Shown: piece after piece, positions 16,080 through 23,528 of the stretch | How the letters are laid out: each line of letters begins with the position of its first letter | Numbering within the stretch: the first letter of the stretch is position 1 | Origin: JBEKSX01 sp049516635 | Lineage (GTDB): Bacteria > Bacteroidota > Ignavibacteria > Tepidaquicellales > OLB5 | DNA length: 23,528 nucleotides | Assembly (NCBI GenBank): GCA_049516635.1 | Contig: JBEKSX010000050.1 | Location: 1 to 23,528, forward strand | Direction of reading: 5' to 3' | Position numbers and translations under genes: made by a program | Notes under the pieces: model-generated | Database searches by the model: none | What the model was told of the DNA's origin: nothing | The model's input: only the letters and a program-made list of their open reading frames with translations

Positions 16080-16946
16080 TTAAAATCTGGATGCTGCAAA
16101 TAATTTTATTTTGTCCATACCGGTGATCACAGGTCTTTTATTAAATACATCATAATTAATGGCTTTTATTTTTTTTAAGATCAATCTTCCTCCGTTGATT
16201 ATCAATTTTATTTCTCCGGATAATGATCTCAATACGGCATGATCATTAATTAAACCTAGGAGTTTCTCTCCCTCAACAAATAATTTATCCGTCTTTTCAA
16301 CCTCAAACCGCATAAGTTTGATGAAATTTTCATTATATATGTGTTCAAACAATTCCTTCTCTGAATATTCAAATTCCGACATGTCCTCATTTGGCAGATA
16401 GATCCTGTTTTTTGACAGGTCAATTTTTATATCCTGCCAGAAGTTGGTTAACTGTAGTGCTGTACATATCTTATCGGAATAACTAAATAAAGCATCATCC
16501 TCGCATCCAAAAACCATTAAAACAAGATGACCTACAGGGTTCGCAGAATTTTCACAATAGGAAAGTACTTCTGTGAATGATTCATATCTATTTTTCAGAA
16601 CATCCTGTCTGAATGCTTTCAACAAATTTTCAAGCGGTTTTATGTGTATTCTACAATCTTTTACTGTCTCGCTGAGTGCTAAGAATATCGGTTCGTCTGT
16701 TTTAGAATTAAAACAGTCCTCCAATTTCCGGTTCCATTCATCTATTAGTTGAAGTCTTTCATTTGCATTTCCAAAACCGGGTTCATCGGCATAATCATCT
16801 GCTTGCCGCGCAAAAGCATATATTGTATATATATATTTTCTCTTATTCTGCGGGATAATTTTTGATGCTACCGGAAAATTTTCGTAGTGTGATCTTGCAA
16901 TGTTTTCGCAATATTCGAAAGAACTTTTTATCAGATCATCATTCAT
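16080..16946 (-). CDS. hpnC: Hydroxysqualene synthase HpnC
   Basis: A 288-residue squalene/phytoene synthase family protein. It converts presqualene diphosphate to hydroxysqualene. HYENFPVASKIIP, the Asp-rich motif D50-D-Y-A-D54 (YAFARQADDYADE), YCENSANPVGHLVL and the second motif LTNFWQDIKIDLSKNRIYLP are the features that separate HpnC from HpnD. The ATG at 16946 is preceded by another ATG at 16950 in a different frame that would give a three-codon reading frame (ATGAATGAATGA) ending on the hpnC start. It is the first gene of the hpnCDE operon. No cyclase gene (shc) is in the window, so the end product, hopanoid or another squalene derivative, is not shown. Confidence 0.9.
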   Translation of the reverse strand: MNDDLIKSSFEYCENIARSHYENFPVASKIIPQNKRKYIYTIYAFARQADDYADEPGFGNANERLQLIDEWNRKLEDCFNSKTDEPIFLALSETVKDCRIHIKPLENLLKAFRQDVLKNRYESFTEVLSYCENSANPVGHLVLMVFGCEDDALFSYSDKICTALQLTNFWQDIKIDLSKNRIYLPNEDMSEFEYSEKELFEHIYNENFIKLMRFEVEKTDKLFVEGEKLLGLINDHAVLRSLSGEIKLIINGGRLILKKIKAINYDVFNKRPVITGMDKIKLFAASRF

Positions 16947-17047
16947 TCATAAAAATACGTCAAAATTCTTAAATTAGCCACTAAGTAATATATAAGTAAA
17001 ATTTGATAATACTGAAAATGGATGTAATTATTAGCAGTTATAAACGT

Positions 17048-18283
17048 TCATTCGTATCTTAATGCATCGATGGGATTCAGCTTAGCCGCTTTATAAGCGG
17101 GATAAGTACCAAAAATTATTCCGATACCCGAGCAAACGATCAATCCGATCACTACCCAGTCATAAGGAATAGCAACCGGAGTATTAAGAAAAGTACCGAG
17201 CAAATTACCCGCTCCTATACCTAAGACTATACCTGCAACCCCGCCCATCTCACACAGCAGGATAGCTTCGAATAAAAACTGTGAAAGTATATTGCTTCTT
17301 TTAGCACCGATAGCCATACGTATACCTATCTCTTTTGTTCTCTCGGTGACGGTAACGAGCATTATGTTCATAATACCTACTCCTGCGGCAACGAGGGATA
17401 TGAATGAGATCACACCTGCCCCATATTTAAAATATTGTGTAAAATTATTCGCTTCTTTGATAAGTGATTCATTGGAATAGATCTCGAAATCGTTGTCCTC
17501 ACCGGGAGGAACTTTTCTGACCTGACGCATGATACCGATGATGTGTTCAACAGTTGCATCATATGTTTCTTTGCTCGTAGCAGTTACAGTAATATTGATG
17601 GAACGGTGCTGCCTGGCTCCATATATTTTATCCATGGTCTTGATCGGCATAAGCACAATATTATCGGTGCTTTGACCGAAGCTTGACCCTTTAGCTGCTA
17701 GAATTCCTACTACTGTGAATTTATAACCGTCAACTATTATCTCTTTATCTATTGGTCTTGTATAATGGAAAATCTTATCCACTACATCCATACCCAGAAC
17801 ACAAACAAATCTCTCCGAATTAATGTCCTGTTCGTTGAAAAACCTCCCCTGACCCAATGTATATGAATTACATTCGAGAAATTCGGTAGTACAGCCTCCT
17901 ACCTGGATATTAGGATTGGTTTGGTATTTATCATATTTAACAACTTTACCGCTTACCCAGTCTTCAAGTCCGATATATTTATACATGGAGGCATTGTTCT
18001 TTAATTCATATGCCTGCTGTAGAGTAATATCCTTTCTCTTTTCATATTGGTGAAACCTTCCAGGACCGCCTATGAATAAAGCAGGAAATTTCTGAACCTG
18101 GAACGTATTGGTGCCCAGCTGGCTCAAACCGCTGTCGATGCCTTTTTGCAGGGCATTGATCAATGTCATCACACCTATGATAGAAAATACACCTATAATT
18201 ATACCAAGCAGGGTGAGGGATGCCCTGAGCTTATTAGTCCTGATCGACTGCAATGCCGATAATAAACTTTCCTTGATATTCAT
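17048..18283 (-). CDS. MacB-type ABC transporter permease (second of two)
   Basis: A 411-residue permease with the MacB/FtsX layout. One membrane helix lies near the N-terminus (about 20-45, SLTLLGIIIGVFSIIGVMTL), followed by a large periplasmic domain (about 46-285) and three C-terminal helices. The cytoplasmic motif RTKEIGIRMAIGAKRSNILS lies between the second and third helix, and the C-terminus is KLNPIDALRYE. It has no ATPase domain of its own and should work with the ATPase at 21479-22246. It lies 15 bases after the small exported protein and ends the operon. It is about as long as the permease at 18700 and clearly paralogous, so the pair may form a heterodimer (inference). Confidence 0.92.
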   Translation of the reverse strand: MNIKESLLSALQSIRTNKLRASLTLLGIIIGVFSIIGVMTLINALQKGIDSGLSQLGTNTFQVQKFPALFIGGPGRFHQYEKRKDITLQQAYELKNNASMYKYIGLEDWVSGKVVKYDKYQTNPNIQVGGCTTEFLECNSYTLGQGRFFNEQDINSERFVCVLGMDVVDKIFHYTRPIDKEIIVDGYKFTVVGILAAKGSSFGQSTDNIVLMPIKTMDKIYGARQHRSINITVTATSKETYDATVEHIIGIMRQVRKVPPGEDNDFEIYSNESLIKEANNFTQYFKYGAGVISFISLVAAGVGIMNIMLVTVTERTKEIGIRMAIGAKRSNILSQFLFEAILLCEMGGVAGIVLGIGAGNLLGTFLNTPVAIPYDWVVIGLIVCSGIGIIFGTYPAYKAAKLNPIDALRYE

Positions 18284-18298
18284 AGTTTTATATCACTA

Positions 18299-18700
18299 TT
18301 AATAAATATAAAAATCTTTCTTGTATATGAAATCCGGTGTATTGAACTCACACCAATACCTTCCTTCTGGAAAATTGTACATTTCCCACTTGATAAAGTA
18401 TGAGCCGGGCGCAATTATTTTTTCTTTCATTAAAAAGAAAATACTGTTACCTGTTGAATCCGCAATTCTGACACTTAATTTAGATAATGCAGGCACGCCC
18501 ATCTCAACCCTGAGCAAAATATTTGACATTTCCATCGGATCCTTTTTGATTGAAACATCTGAAATATTGTAATTTGCCGGCGCAATATTAGATATTTTCT
18601 TAAGCACTACCTTACTCGTATCTGCATTACCCTGTGAAAAGAATGAGTTCGCAGATGCAAAAATCATTAAAACTATTATAAAGAACTTCATCGCATACAT
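18299..18700 (-). CDS. Small exported beta-rich protein between two permease genes
   Basis: A 133-residue protein with a signal peptide (MKFFIIVLMIFASANSFFSQ, counted from the second Met). The ATG at 18700 overlaps the stop of the upstream permease by one base (TAATG); the second in-frame ATG at 18691 is an alternative start. The mature part looks like a single Ig-like sandwich. LSVRIADSTGNSIFFLM, APGSYFIKWEMYNFPEGRYW and a final KKDFYIY follow the pattern of FlgD-type and T9SS-tail folds (strand, G-x-Y-x-I-x-W, G-x-Y-x-C). It has no Asn-Pro-Phe-Asn motif, so it is not a usual T9SS tail. I cannot name it. The coupling suggests a partner of the transporter. Confidence 0.75.
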   Translation of the reverse strand: MYAMKFFIIVLMIFASANSFFSQGNADTSKVVLKKISNIAPANYNISDVSIKKDPMEMSNILLRVEMGVPALSKLSVRIADSTGNSIFFLMKEKIIAPGSYFIKWEMYNFPEGRYWCEFNTPDFIYKKDFYIY

Positions 18701-19926
18701 TATTCGTATCTTAATGCATCCACAGGGTCAAGCTTGGATGCCTGAAAAGCAGGGAAGAACCCTGCAACAACTCCTGCTAATACAGAAATAAACAATGCCA
18801 GTCCAACAACCCATAACGGCATCGCTGTAGGCAAAAGGAAGGCATCTATCATCAAACTGATAGGGAATGCTATAGAAAGACCTATCAACCCTCCCATCAA
18901 GCAGATTGTGACAGCTTCCGTAATGAACTGGAATAAAATTGTTCTTCGCTTAGCTCCAATAGCTTTCCGTATACCTATTTCTTTGGTTCTTTCTTTAACT
19001 GAAACGAACATAATGTTCGCAATACCTATAGAACCCACGATCAAAGCAAGCATAGTAATAGCCGTGCCCAATGTCTTGATCAGGCTGGTAAGCTGGTCAT
19101 AAGTTTGTCTGAATGCTTCCTGCTGGTTAATTCCGAAATCATCTTTACCGCCGATAGGTATATGTCTTGCCCGTCTCATCACAGCCCTTACTTCTTCTTT
19201 TGTATCATCCATTGCGTCAATTCCCGGAGCCTTGACGTTTATTGTAATGGGTCTCTTTGTTCCAAAGCATTTAAAGAACTTATTTAATGGGATCACAACT
19301 CTGTTATCAAGGCTGAACAAACCCAGCATACTCCCCATCTTATCAAGTACCCCTATAACCCTGAAGTTATATCCGGATATCTGTATTGTTTGTCCCAGTG
19401 GATTTATCTTACTGAAAAATGCGTCTTTTACATCCGAACCAATTACGCACACATTATAGCCTCCGTCGGATTCTCTTTTTGTAAAAAATCTGCCATCGCT
19501 GATACTCAAGTCGACCGTTCTCTGGTATTCTTCTGTTGTTCCGAATACCATCACATTTTCCGTACTGTATTCTTGAAACGTAACCGATCTATTCGTTCCT
19601 ACCGTAGGTGAAACAGATACAGCAGTAGTAAGGTTTTTACGAAGATATTCATAATGGGTCATTTTAATATCAGGACGGTTGCGGTAAACCGACCAGTCTT
19701 CTTTCCCGAACCATTCGAATTTTTGGACGTATAGTACATCAACACCAATCGAGGATATGCTCTTTTCGAAAGCATTATTAATCCCTTCGATAGCTGTCTG
19801 GAGCAGGGTAACAGCTATTATGCCGATAACTATGCCGAGCGTTGCCAGTATAGAACGCATCTTATTGGCTTTTATCGCATTGAAGGAAATTATTATGCCT
19901 TCTTTTATTTCGAGGAGAAATTTCAA
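18700..19926 (-). CDS. MacB-type ABC transporter permease (first of two)
   Basis: A 408-residue permease of the MacB/FtsX type. It has an N-terminal helix (about 26-46, ILATLGIVIGIIAVTLLQTA), a periplasmic MacB core domain, and three C-terminal helices with the motif RTKEIGIRKAIGAKRRTILF. It ends KLDPVDALRYE, nearly the same end as the other permease. The start is TTG at 19926: a stop codon lies directly before it and the next in-frame ATG is too far inside. The gene follows the TPR gene by 18 bases and overlaps the small exported gene by one base. Substrate unknown; MacB relatives export macrolides, peptides or lipoproteins. Confidence 0.92.
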   Translation of the reverse strand: MKFLLEIKEGIIISFNAIKANKMRSILATLGIVIGIIAVTLLQTAIEGINNAFEKSISSIGVDVLYVQKFEWFGKEDWSVYRNRPDIKMTHYEYLRKNLTTAVSVSPTVGTNRSVTFQEYSTENVMVFGTTEEYQRTVDLSISDGRFFTKRESDGGYNVCVIGSDVKDAFFSKINPLGQTIQISGYNFRVIGVLDKMGSMLGLFSLDNRVVIPLNKFFKCFGTKRPITINVKAPGIDAMDDTKEEVRAVMRRARHIPIGGKDDFGINQQEAFRQTYDQLTSLIKTLGTAITMLALIVGSIGIANIMFVSVKERTKEIGIRKAIGAKRRTILFQFITEAVTICLMGGLIGLSIAFPISLMIDAFLLPTAMPLWVVGLALFISVLAGVVAGFFPAFQASKLDPVDALRYE

Positions 19927-19944
19927 CTAAGTATTAATATAAGC

Positions 19945-21474
19945 TCATTGAAATTTTGTTAATTCGTTCTTCACTTTGTCATCCATGGCATCCTTGAAAT
20001 CATAATCATAATCTATATCCAATGCTTTATTGAAATATTCTGTGGCTTCCTGTTTATTTTCCAGTCTCAGTAAGCATCTGCCTATCTGGTAGTATGCTTC
20101 GGGAACCAGCCATTTTTCTTCGGCAGGATTCAGGTTAAGGTTCAGCTTGTACTGATCAATTGCTTTATTATAGTCCTTCTGTTTAAAATACACCTGTCCC
20201 AGTCCGATGTTAATTTGTGCATTGATATCATCGGAATATTTTTGATCGTATAAACTGTTCAACTTCTTATAATCCTCTAGGGCTTCATCTAGCTTTCCTT
20301 TTGCCCGGTTGTTATCCGCAACGGTCAATAGTGAATCCACTATGGTCATAGGATTAGCAATTCGGTAATTCAACCTTCTGTACCAGTATTTTTCCCATTC
20401 TGATTTTTCAGTGAACTCTTTTTTTGCCTGGCGGTAGTAATTCAAAGCTTCATCTCTTTTACCTAGCAGTTCCAGGGATATACCAATGCTGTATAACCTG
20501 TTATTTATCCTATCATCTTTGGTAACCATTGACATATATTTATTCCCGAATTCAACGGCTTTTTCGAAATTATTCATTCTGAAATAAGCCGTACCCAGCG
20601 CACCGTAACACGTTTTGTATACTATATCGGATTCTTTCCCTTTGTTATAATCTATTGCTTTTTGATAAGCTTCTACGGCATCCTGCATCTTGTCTTGTTG
20701 CGAAAACAGCAGGCCGCGCAGCATCCATACTGCAGGGCTTTGCGGGAATGAAGTAGTAAGCTGGCTGCAATAATCTTCTGCAAGAGGATAATTTTCTTCC
20801 CGCCATGCGAGCAAAGTGAGATAGAATTTAGCTTCGGTAACAGTATATGTTCCCTTTTCAGCAGCCAATTTGAGCTGTCTCTTTCCTTCTTCTCTATCAC
20901 CGGTAAAACCAAGCATTGAAGTGAGCCACTGCAGCTTTCTCGGAATGAAGCTTATGATATAATTGTATATTCCCAGTCCAAGATAGGCATCATAATATGA
21001 AGGATTCTTTTCTACAACGAACATGAGAGCCTTGTTGCCGTCTTTTAGATCTGAAGCAGCCTGAAGGGCATTTTGATCGGTCATATAAATTATGAAAGCA
21101 CGCAGGGTATTTGTCCATCCCAGATAGAACTGTGCATCAAGGTCGTTCTCATTCTTATCTACGATGTTCTCGCATTTATCTCTTAGCTTTTTGGAAAGAT
21201 CCAGATATGTTTCATAATCGGCTTTGTTCCTGTTGAATAATGCCTTCCAGAAATACACCGTCGATTCAAAAAAAGGACCCCGTAGATCGCCCGGAGCGGT
21301 TTTTTCCGCTTGCTGAAATTTGTTCAATGCCCCCGGAAAATCAATTTCATAAATAGAGTTGATGCCATCGATAATCAGTTTATGCACCTGACCATAGTCC
21401 TGTGCTTTTACATTTCCTCCGGAAAATATTAAGAGGAAAAACAGAACCATAAATGCTCTTGTTTTGAACGCCAT
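19945..21474 (-). CDS. Exported TPR-repeat protein
   Basis: A 509-residue protein with a signal peptide (MAFKTRAFMVLFFLLIFSGG, cleavage near VKAQ) and tetratricopeptide repeats along its length. The clearest units are SPAVWMLRGLLFSQQDKMQD, YGALGTAYFRMNNFEKAVEF, YSIGISLELLGKRDEALNYY, INIGLGQVYFKQKDYNKAID and YYQIGRCLLRLENKQEATEY. It should lie in the periplasm and act as a protein-binding scaffold. It is squeezed between the ATPase (4 bases) and the first permease (18 bases), so a role with the transporter is likely (inference). No enzymatic motif is seen. Confidence 0.88.
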   Translation of the reverse strand: MAFKTRAFMVLFFLLIFSGGNVKAQDYGQVHKLIIDGINSIYEIDFPGALNKFQQAEKTAPGDLRGPFFESTVYFWKALFNRNKADYETYLDLSKKLRDKCENIVDKNENDLDAQFYLGWTNTLRAFIIYMTDQNALQAASDLKDGNKALMFVVEKNPSYYDAYLGLGIYNYIISFIPRKLQWLTSMLGFTGDREEGKRQLKLAAEKGTYTVTEAKFYLTLLAWREENYPLAEDYCSQLTTSFPQSPAVWMLRGLLFSQQDKMQDAVEAYQKAIDYNKGKESDIVYKTCYGALGTAYFRMNNFEKAVEFGNKYMSMVTKDDRINNRLYSIGISLELLGKRDEALNYYRQAKKEFTEKSEWEKYWYRRLNYRIANPMTIVDSLLTVADNNRAKGKLDEALEDYKKLNSLYDQKYSDDINAQINIGLGQVYFKQKDYNKAIDQYKLNLNLNPAEEKWLVPEAYYQIGRCLLRLENKQEATEYFNKALDIDYDYDFKDAMDDKVKNELTKFQ

Positions 21475-21478
21475 TGAA

Positions 21479-22246
21479 TTAAGTTAATGTTTCGAAATTT
21501 GGGTTTGCGGGGGTATCTATACCTATGTTGGGTATATTTGCTGTTTTTTTGGCTTTAGGAATAGATATTGCATCACTTTCGACCAGTCCGTCCCTTAATT
21601 TAATTATTCTATCTGCATGTTCTGCAATAAAATCCTCGTGTGTAACAAGTATAATCGTATTTCCTTTTCTATGAAGTTCATCGAACAGCTGCATTATCTC
21701 TTCTCCAGTCTTTGTATCAAGGTTACCGGTCGGTTCATCAGCCAGGATGATAGAGGGATTATTGACTAAAGCTCTCGCGATCGCTACACGTTGTCTCTGC
21801 CCGCCAGATAGCTCATTCGGCTTATGGAGCATTCTTTCTTTTAGACCGACCTGTTCCAGTGCCGATTCGGCAAGTTCCAAACGGTCTGATCTGTGCATTC
21901 CGGAATAGATTAGCGGAAGCTCTACATTATGGAGTGCGTTCGAACGGGGGAGTAGATTAAATGTTTGAAACACAAATCCTATCTCTTTATTCCTTATGGA
22001 AGCCAGTTCATTATCATCCATTTCGCTCACGCTATTCCCGTTCAACTCATAATATCCTGAGGTCGGGGTATCCAGGCAACCGATAATATTCATAAGCGTA
22101 GATTTTCCTGAACCAGAAGGACCCATAATTGCGACAAACTCGCCCTTTTTCACCTGAAGATTCAGATCGGATAGGGCTCGAACCTGGCGTTTGCCCATAG
22201 CATACGTCTTGGAAACGTTCTCTGCTTTCAGAACAACCTCACTCAT
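21479..22246 (-). CDS. MacB/LolD-type ABC transporter ATPase
   Basis: A 255-residue ABC ATPase. Walker A is G42-P-S-G-S-G-K-S-T50, the Q-loop Q94, the signature L-S-G-G-Q at 146-150, Walker B with D170-E171, and the H-loop TH in ILVTHEDF. It should power the MacB-type permeases downstream. The last ~28 residues (SIPKAKKTANIPNIGIDTPA and on) form a Pro/Lys-rich tail not typical of the family. The start ATG overlaps the stop of the upstream permease (ATGAGTGA). The first part of the gene (CGC and CGA arginine codons, higher GC) may come from a different source than the rest; see findings. Overall the C-terminal two-thirds looks bacterial and native. Confidence 0.93.
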   Translation of the reverse strand: MSEVVLKAENVSKTYAMGKRQVRALSDLNLQVKKGEFVAIMGPSGSGKSTLMNIIGCLDTPTSGYYELNGNSVSEMDDNELASIRNKEIGFVFQTFNLLPRSNALHNVELPLIYSGMHRSDRLELAESALEQVGLKERMLHKPNELSGGQRQRVAIARALVNNPSIILADEPTGNLDTKTGEEIMQLFDELHRKGNTIILVTHEDFIAEHADRIIKLRDGLVESDAISIPKAKKTANIPNIGIDTPANPNFETLT

Positions 22247-22469
22247 ACCTCATTGCCTCCGCAGGCCTCGTTCTTGACGCTCGCCAAGCTGGATACAGAC
22301 TGCCCACAGCCCCAAGCAAAGCAGCCGCACCAATCCCAAGCAGCATAATCTGCGGGCTTATGGAGGCTGAAGCACTTATTGATCCAGAAATCCCTGCATT
22401 CGTGCCGGTGGTTGGGAAGCTGCCTCCGAAAGCACCTCTCAGGATACTTGAGCCAAACAGGTTTGAAGG
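22239..22469 (-). CDS. C-terminal fragment of the frameshifted MacB-type permease
   Basis: This frame holds the end of the permease whose main part is at 22439-23528. From about 22469 downward it reads PSNLFGSSILRGAFGGSFP, then the last membrane helix (PQIMLLGIGAAALLGAVGSL) and the family C-terminus YPAWRASRTRPAEAMRYE. It has no start of its own that makes sense. It is the continuation after a one-base shift and would give about 76 residues. Its stop (TGA at 22239-22241) lies inside the start region of the ATPase gene, the usual coupling for permease-ATPase pairs. Confidence 0.8.
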   Translation of the reverse strand, partial: PSNLFGSSILRGAFGGSFPTTGTNAGISGSISASASISPQIMLLGIGAAALLGAVGSLYPAWRASRTRPAEAMRYE

Positions 22470-23528
22470 CCAGATAGGAATGGTGCTCCCACGGTTCCTA
22501 TTGCAATGCCAACCACGCCTGCCACCAAGCTCAGCAGTACTCCTTCGAGCATAAACTGACTCATAACGTTCCAACTGCTGAACCCTATCGCTTTGAGTGT
22601 TCCTATCTCCTTCGTCCTTTCTCGCACTGTGTACAGCATCACGAACAGGACGATGAGACTTGTTGCAGCGAGTGCCACGATGATCTCTTGGGTTGCAACC
22701 GATTGGGTCTGGGCCACGGTTGATTCGGCGTTGTTCAGAAGCTCGGTGTATCTTGTTTGTTGGCTCTGAAGGTTTGCCAAGCGATCCGCGTATGTTTGGA
22801 CAGAAATCTCACGTGCATTGATCTCAGTTGAATACATTGTCTGTATCTGCGTGTTTATTGTGTCCACACTGGAGACATCCTCTGCATACACGTCAAGCCT
22901 GCTCACGTTTCCTATTTCATTCGTAATCGTTTGAGCATCAGTCAGATTCATGTACACTCCCCTCGTCTCCATAGAGTTTTGACCCGTCTGGTCATAGATT
23001 CCTATCACCGTGAAGGATGTGCCATTAACCTCCACTTCGCTGCCCACTCCAACTCCGTAGTACTCTGTGAGGTTAAGACTCATGAGAAGAACGCCACTAT
23101 CCCCTTCGCGCAGATTTCTGCCTGCTGTTATGTTTGTGGGCAGTACAGAGTATTCGTCGATGAACGAGGAATTCAGACAGACACCCGTAATCGTGTAGAG
23201 CGGTCTGGACATGGGAAAATCTCCCATCGGTGTAGTTATGGTCTCCTGGGTGGTCTCCGAGGATGATTTCACCAGGAACGGAACAACGTCCTTGACACCA
23301 ACAATGGAACTAATGTTGCCAACAACGGATTCATTCATATAGAATTCTTCTCGTCTAAACGAGAAGCTGGATCGGTCCATGCCTGATGGAGGGCTAGACA
23401 TGTTTGACGGCGGACCGGAAAAAATGCCTCCACTCGACGTTGAGCATTCTATCAGTGTAGTAGACTGGTTGATTTGCGCTTCGGTCTCGGTGATGGTGCT
23501 ATTGAAATTCTGTGTCATGCTCTGCGTG
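22439..23528 (-). CDS. Archaeal-like MacB-type permease, cut by the window edge and frameshifted
   Basis: The frame is open to the window edge (upstream codons read T-Q-S before the Met at 23518), so the N-terminus with its first helix is missing. The extracytoplasmic domain covers about 260 residues and has 11 N-X-S/T sequons (for example NST, NQS, NMS, NES, NIS, NIT, NLT, NGT, NVS), against about 2-4 in each of the two bacterial permeases nearby. Helices follow at IIVALAATSLIVLFVMLYTV and EGVLLSLVAGVVGIAIGTVG, with the cytoplasmic motif RTKEIGTLKAIGF. Near 22469 the frame shifts: here it runs into a false end (GLQTCLAQVS), while the true continuation is in the next frame. GC is higher than in the rest of the window. 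An archaeal source is the best reading, by pattern only. Confidence 0.8.
   Translation of the reverse strand, partial: TQSMTQNFNSTITETEAQINQSTTLIECSTSSGGIFSGPPSNMSSPPSGMDRSSFSFRREEFYMNESVVGNISSIVGVKDVVPFLVKSSSETTQETITTPMGDFPMSRPLYTITGVCLNSSFIDEYSVLPTNITAGRNLREGDSGVLLMSLNLTEYYGVGVGSEVEVNGTSFTVIGIYDQTGQNSMETRGVYMNLTDAQTITNEIGNVSRLDVYAEDVSSVDTINTQIQTMYSTEINAREISVQTYADRLANLQSQQTRYTELLNNAESTVAQTQSVATQEIIVALAATSLIVLFVMLYTVRERTKEIGTLKAIGFSSWNVMSQFMLEGVLLSLVAGVVGIAIGTVGAPFLSGLQTCLAQVS
22466..22471 (-). other. Likely one-base deletion (frameshift site)
   Basis: On the minus strand TCTGGCCTTCAAAC reads S-G-L-Q-T in the first frame and then ends early. Reading TCT-GGn-CCT-TCA-AAC with one added base gives S-G-P-S-N and leads into a normal permease C-terminus. 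A lost C in the CC run is the simplest cause. Confidence 0.75.

Noticed and set aside
16935..16950. Three-codon upstream frame ATGAATGAATGA overlapping the hpnC start
   Set aside because: Most likely a chance product of the ATGA repeat; no sign of attenuation structure.
16947..17047. Terminator for the permease operon or clear promoter for hpnCDE
   Set aside because: The 101 bases are AT-rich; TTGACG lies too near the hpnC ATG to be a -35 element and no stem with T-tract was found.
1..23528. CRISPR array, tRNA, rRNA, insertion sequence or phage genes
   Set aside because: No regular repeat-spacer pattern, no cloverleaf-like stretch, no transposase or integrase motifs were seen by reading; a tool search could still find weak cases.

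Overview
The window reads as bacterial DNA of the FCB superphylum, most likely Ignavibacteria or a close relative (inference). Supporting signs are a type IX secretion C-terminal sorting domain with the core NYPNPFNPSTTIKF, YCF48/BNR-like secreted proteins, a DUF4905-like protein, an HpnC/D/E squalene route, low GC (two lines counted at 33% and 38%), and frequent AGA/AGG and ATA codons. Genes are cut by both window edges, so this may be a whole contig.

Layout. (1) 1-3392: two divergent genes for exported proteins, a truncated BNR/YCF48-type protein (-) and a LamG-LamG-P-domain protein with a T9SS tail (+), the latter closed by a strong terminator. (2) 3430-7843: a GNAT acetyltransferase (-) diverging from queD-queE-queC (preQ0 synthesis), then a lipoprotein and a Y-family DNA polymerase. 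(3) 7913-13849: a tight plus-strand series of etfB-etfA, a bifunctional-nuclease/UVR protein, coaX, a DUF4905-like protein, a YjbQ-family protein and a GT39-type membrane glycosyltransferase. Many of these genes overlap by 1-11 bases. (4) 16946-13889 (-): hpnC-hpnD-hpnE, which together convert farnesyl diphosphate to squalene. (5) 22246-17048 (-): ABC ATPase, exported TPR protein, MacB-type permease, small exported beta-rich protein, second MacB-type permease. This looks like one export or envelope operon.

The part most worth attention is the right end. From about 22250 to 23528 the base composition rises (three lines counted at 48-60% GC). The encoded MacB-like permease carries 11 N-X-S/T sequons in its extracytoplasmic part, has archaeal-looking sequence, and is broken by a single-base frameshift near 22469. 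It is joined by an 8-base stop/start overlap to the otherwise bacterial-looking ATPase gene. Either an archaeal gene was captured, or two genomes were joined during assembly inside the conserved 5' part of the ATPase gene. I favour the assembly join, because the join lies near the window edge and the usual membrane-fusion adaptor gene is absent. No rRNA, tRNA, CRISPR array, insertion sequence or phage gene was seen. Nothing here is clearly a new system. The ATPase-TPR-permease-small protein-permease operon is the nearest candidate.
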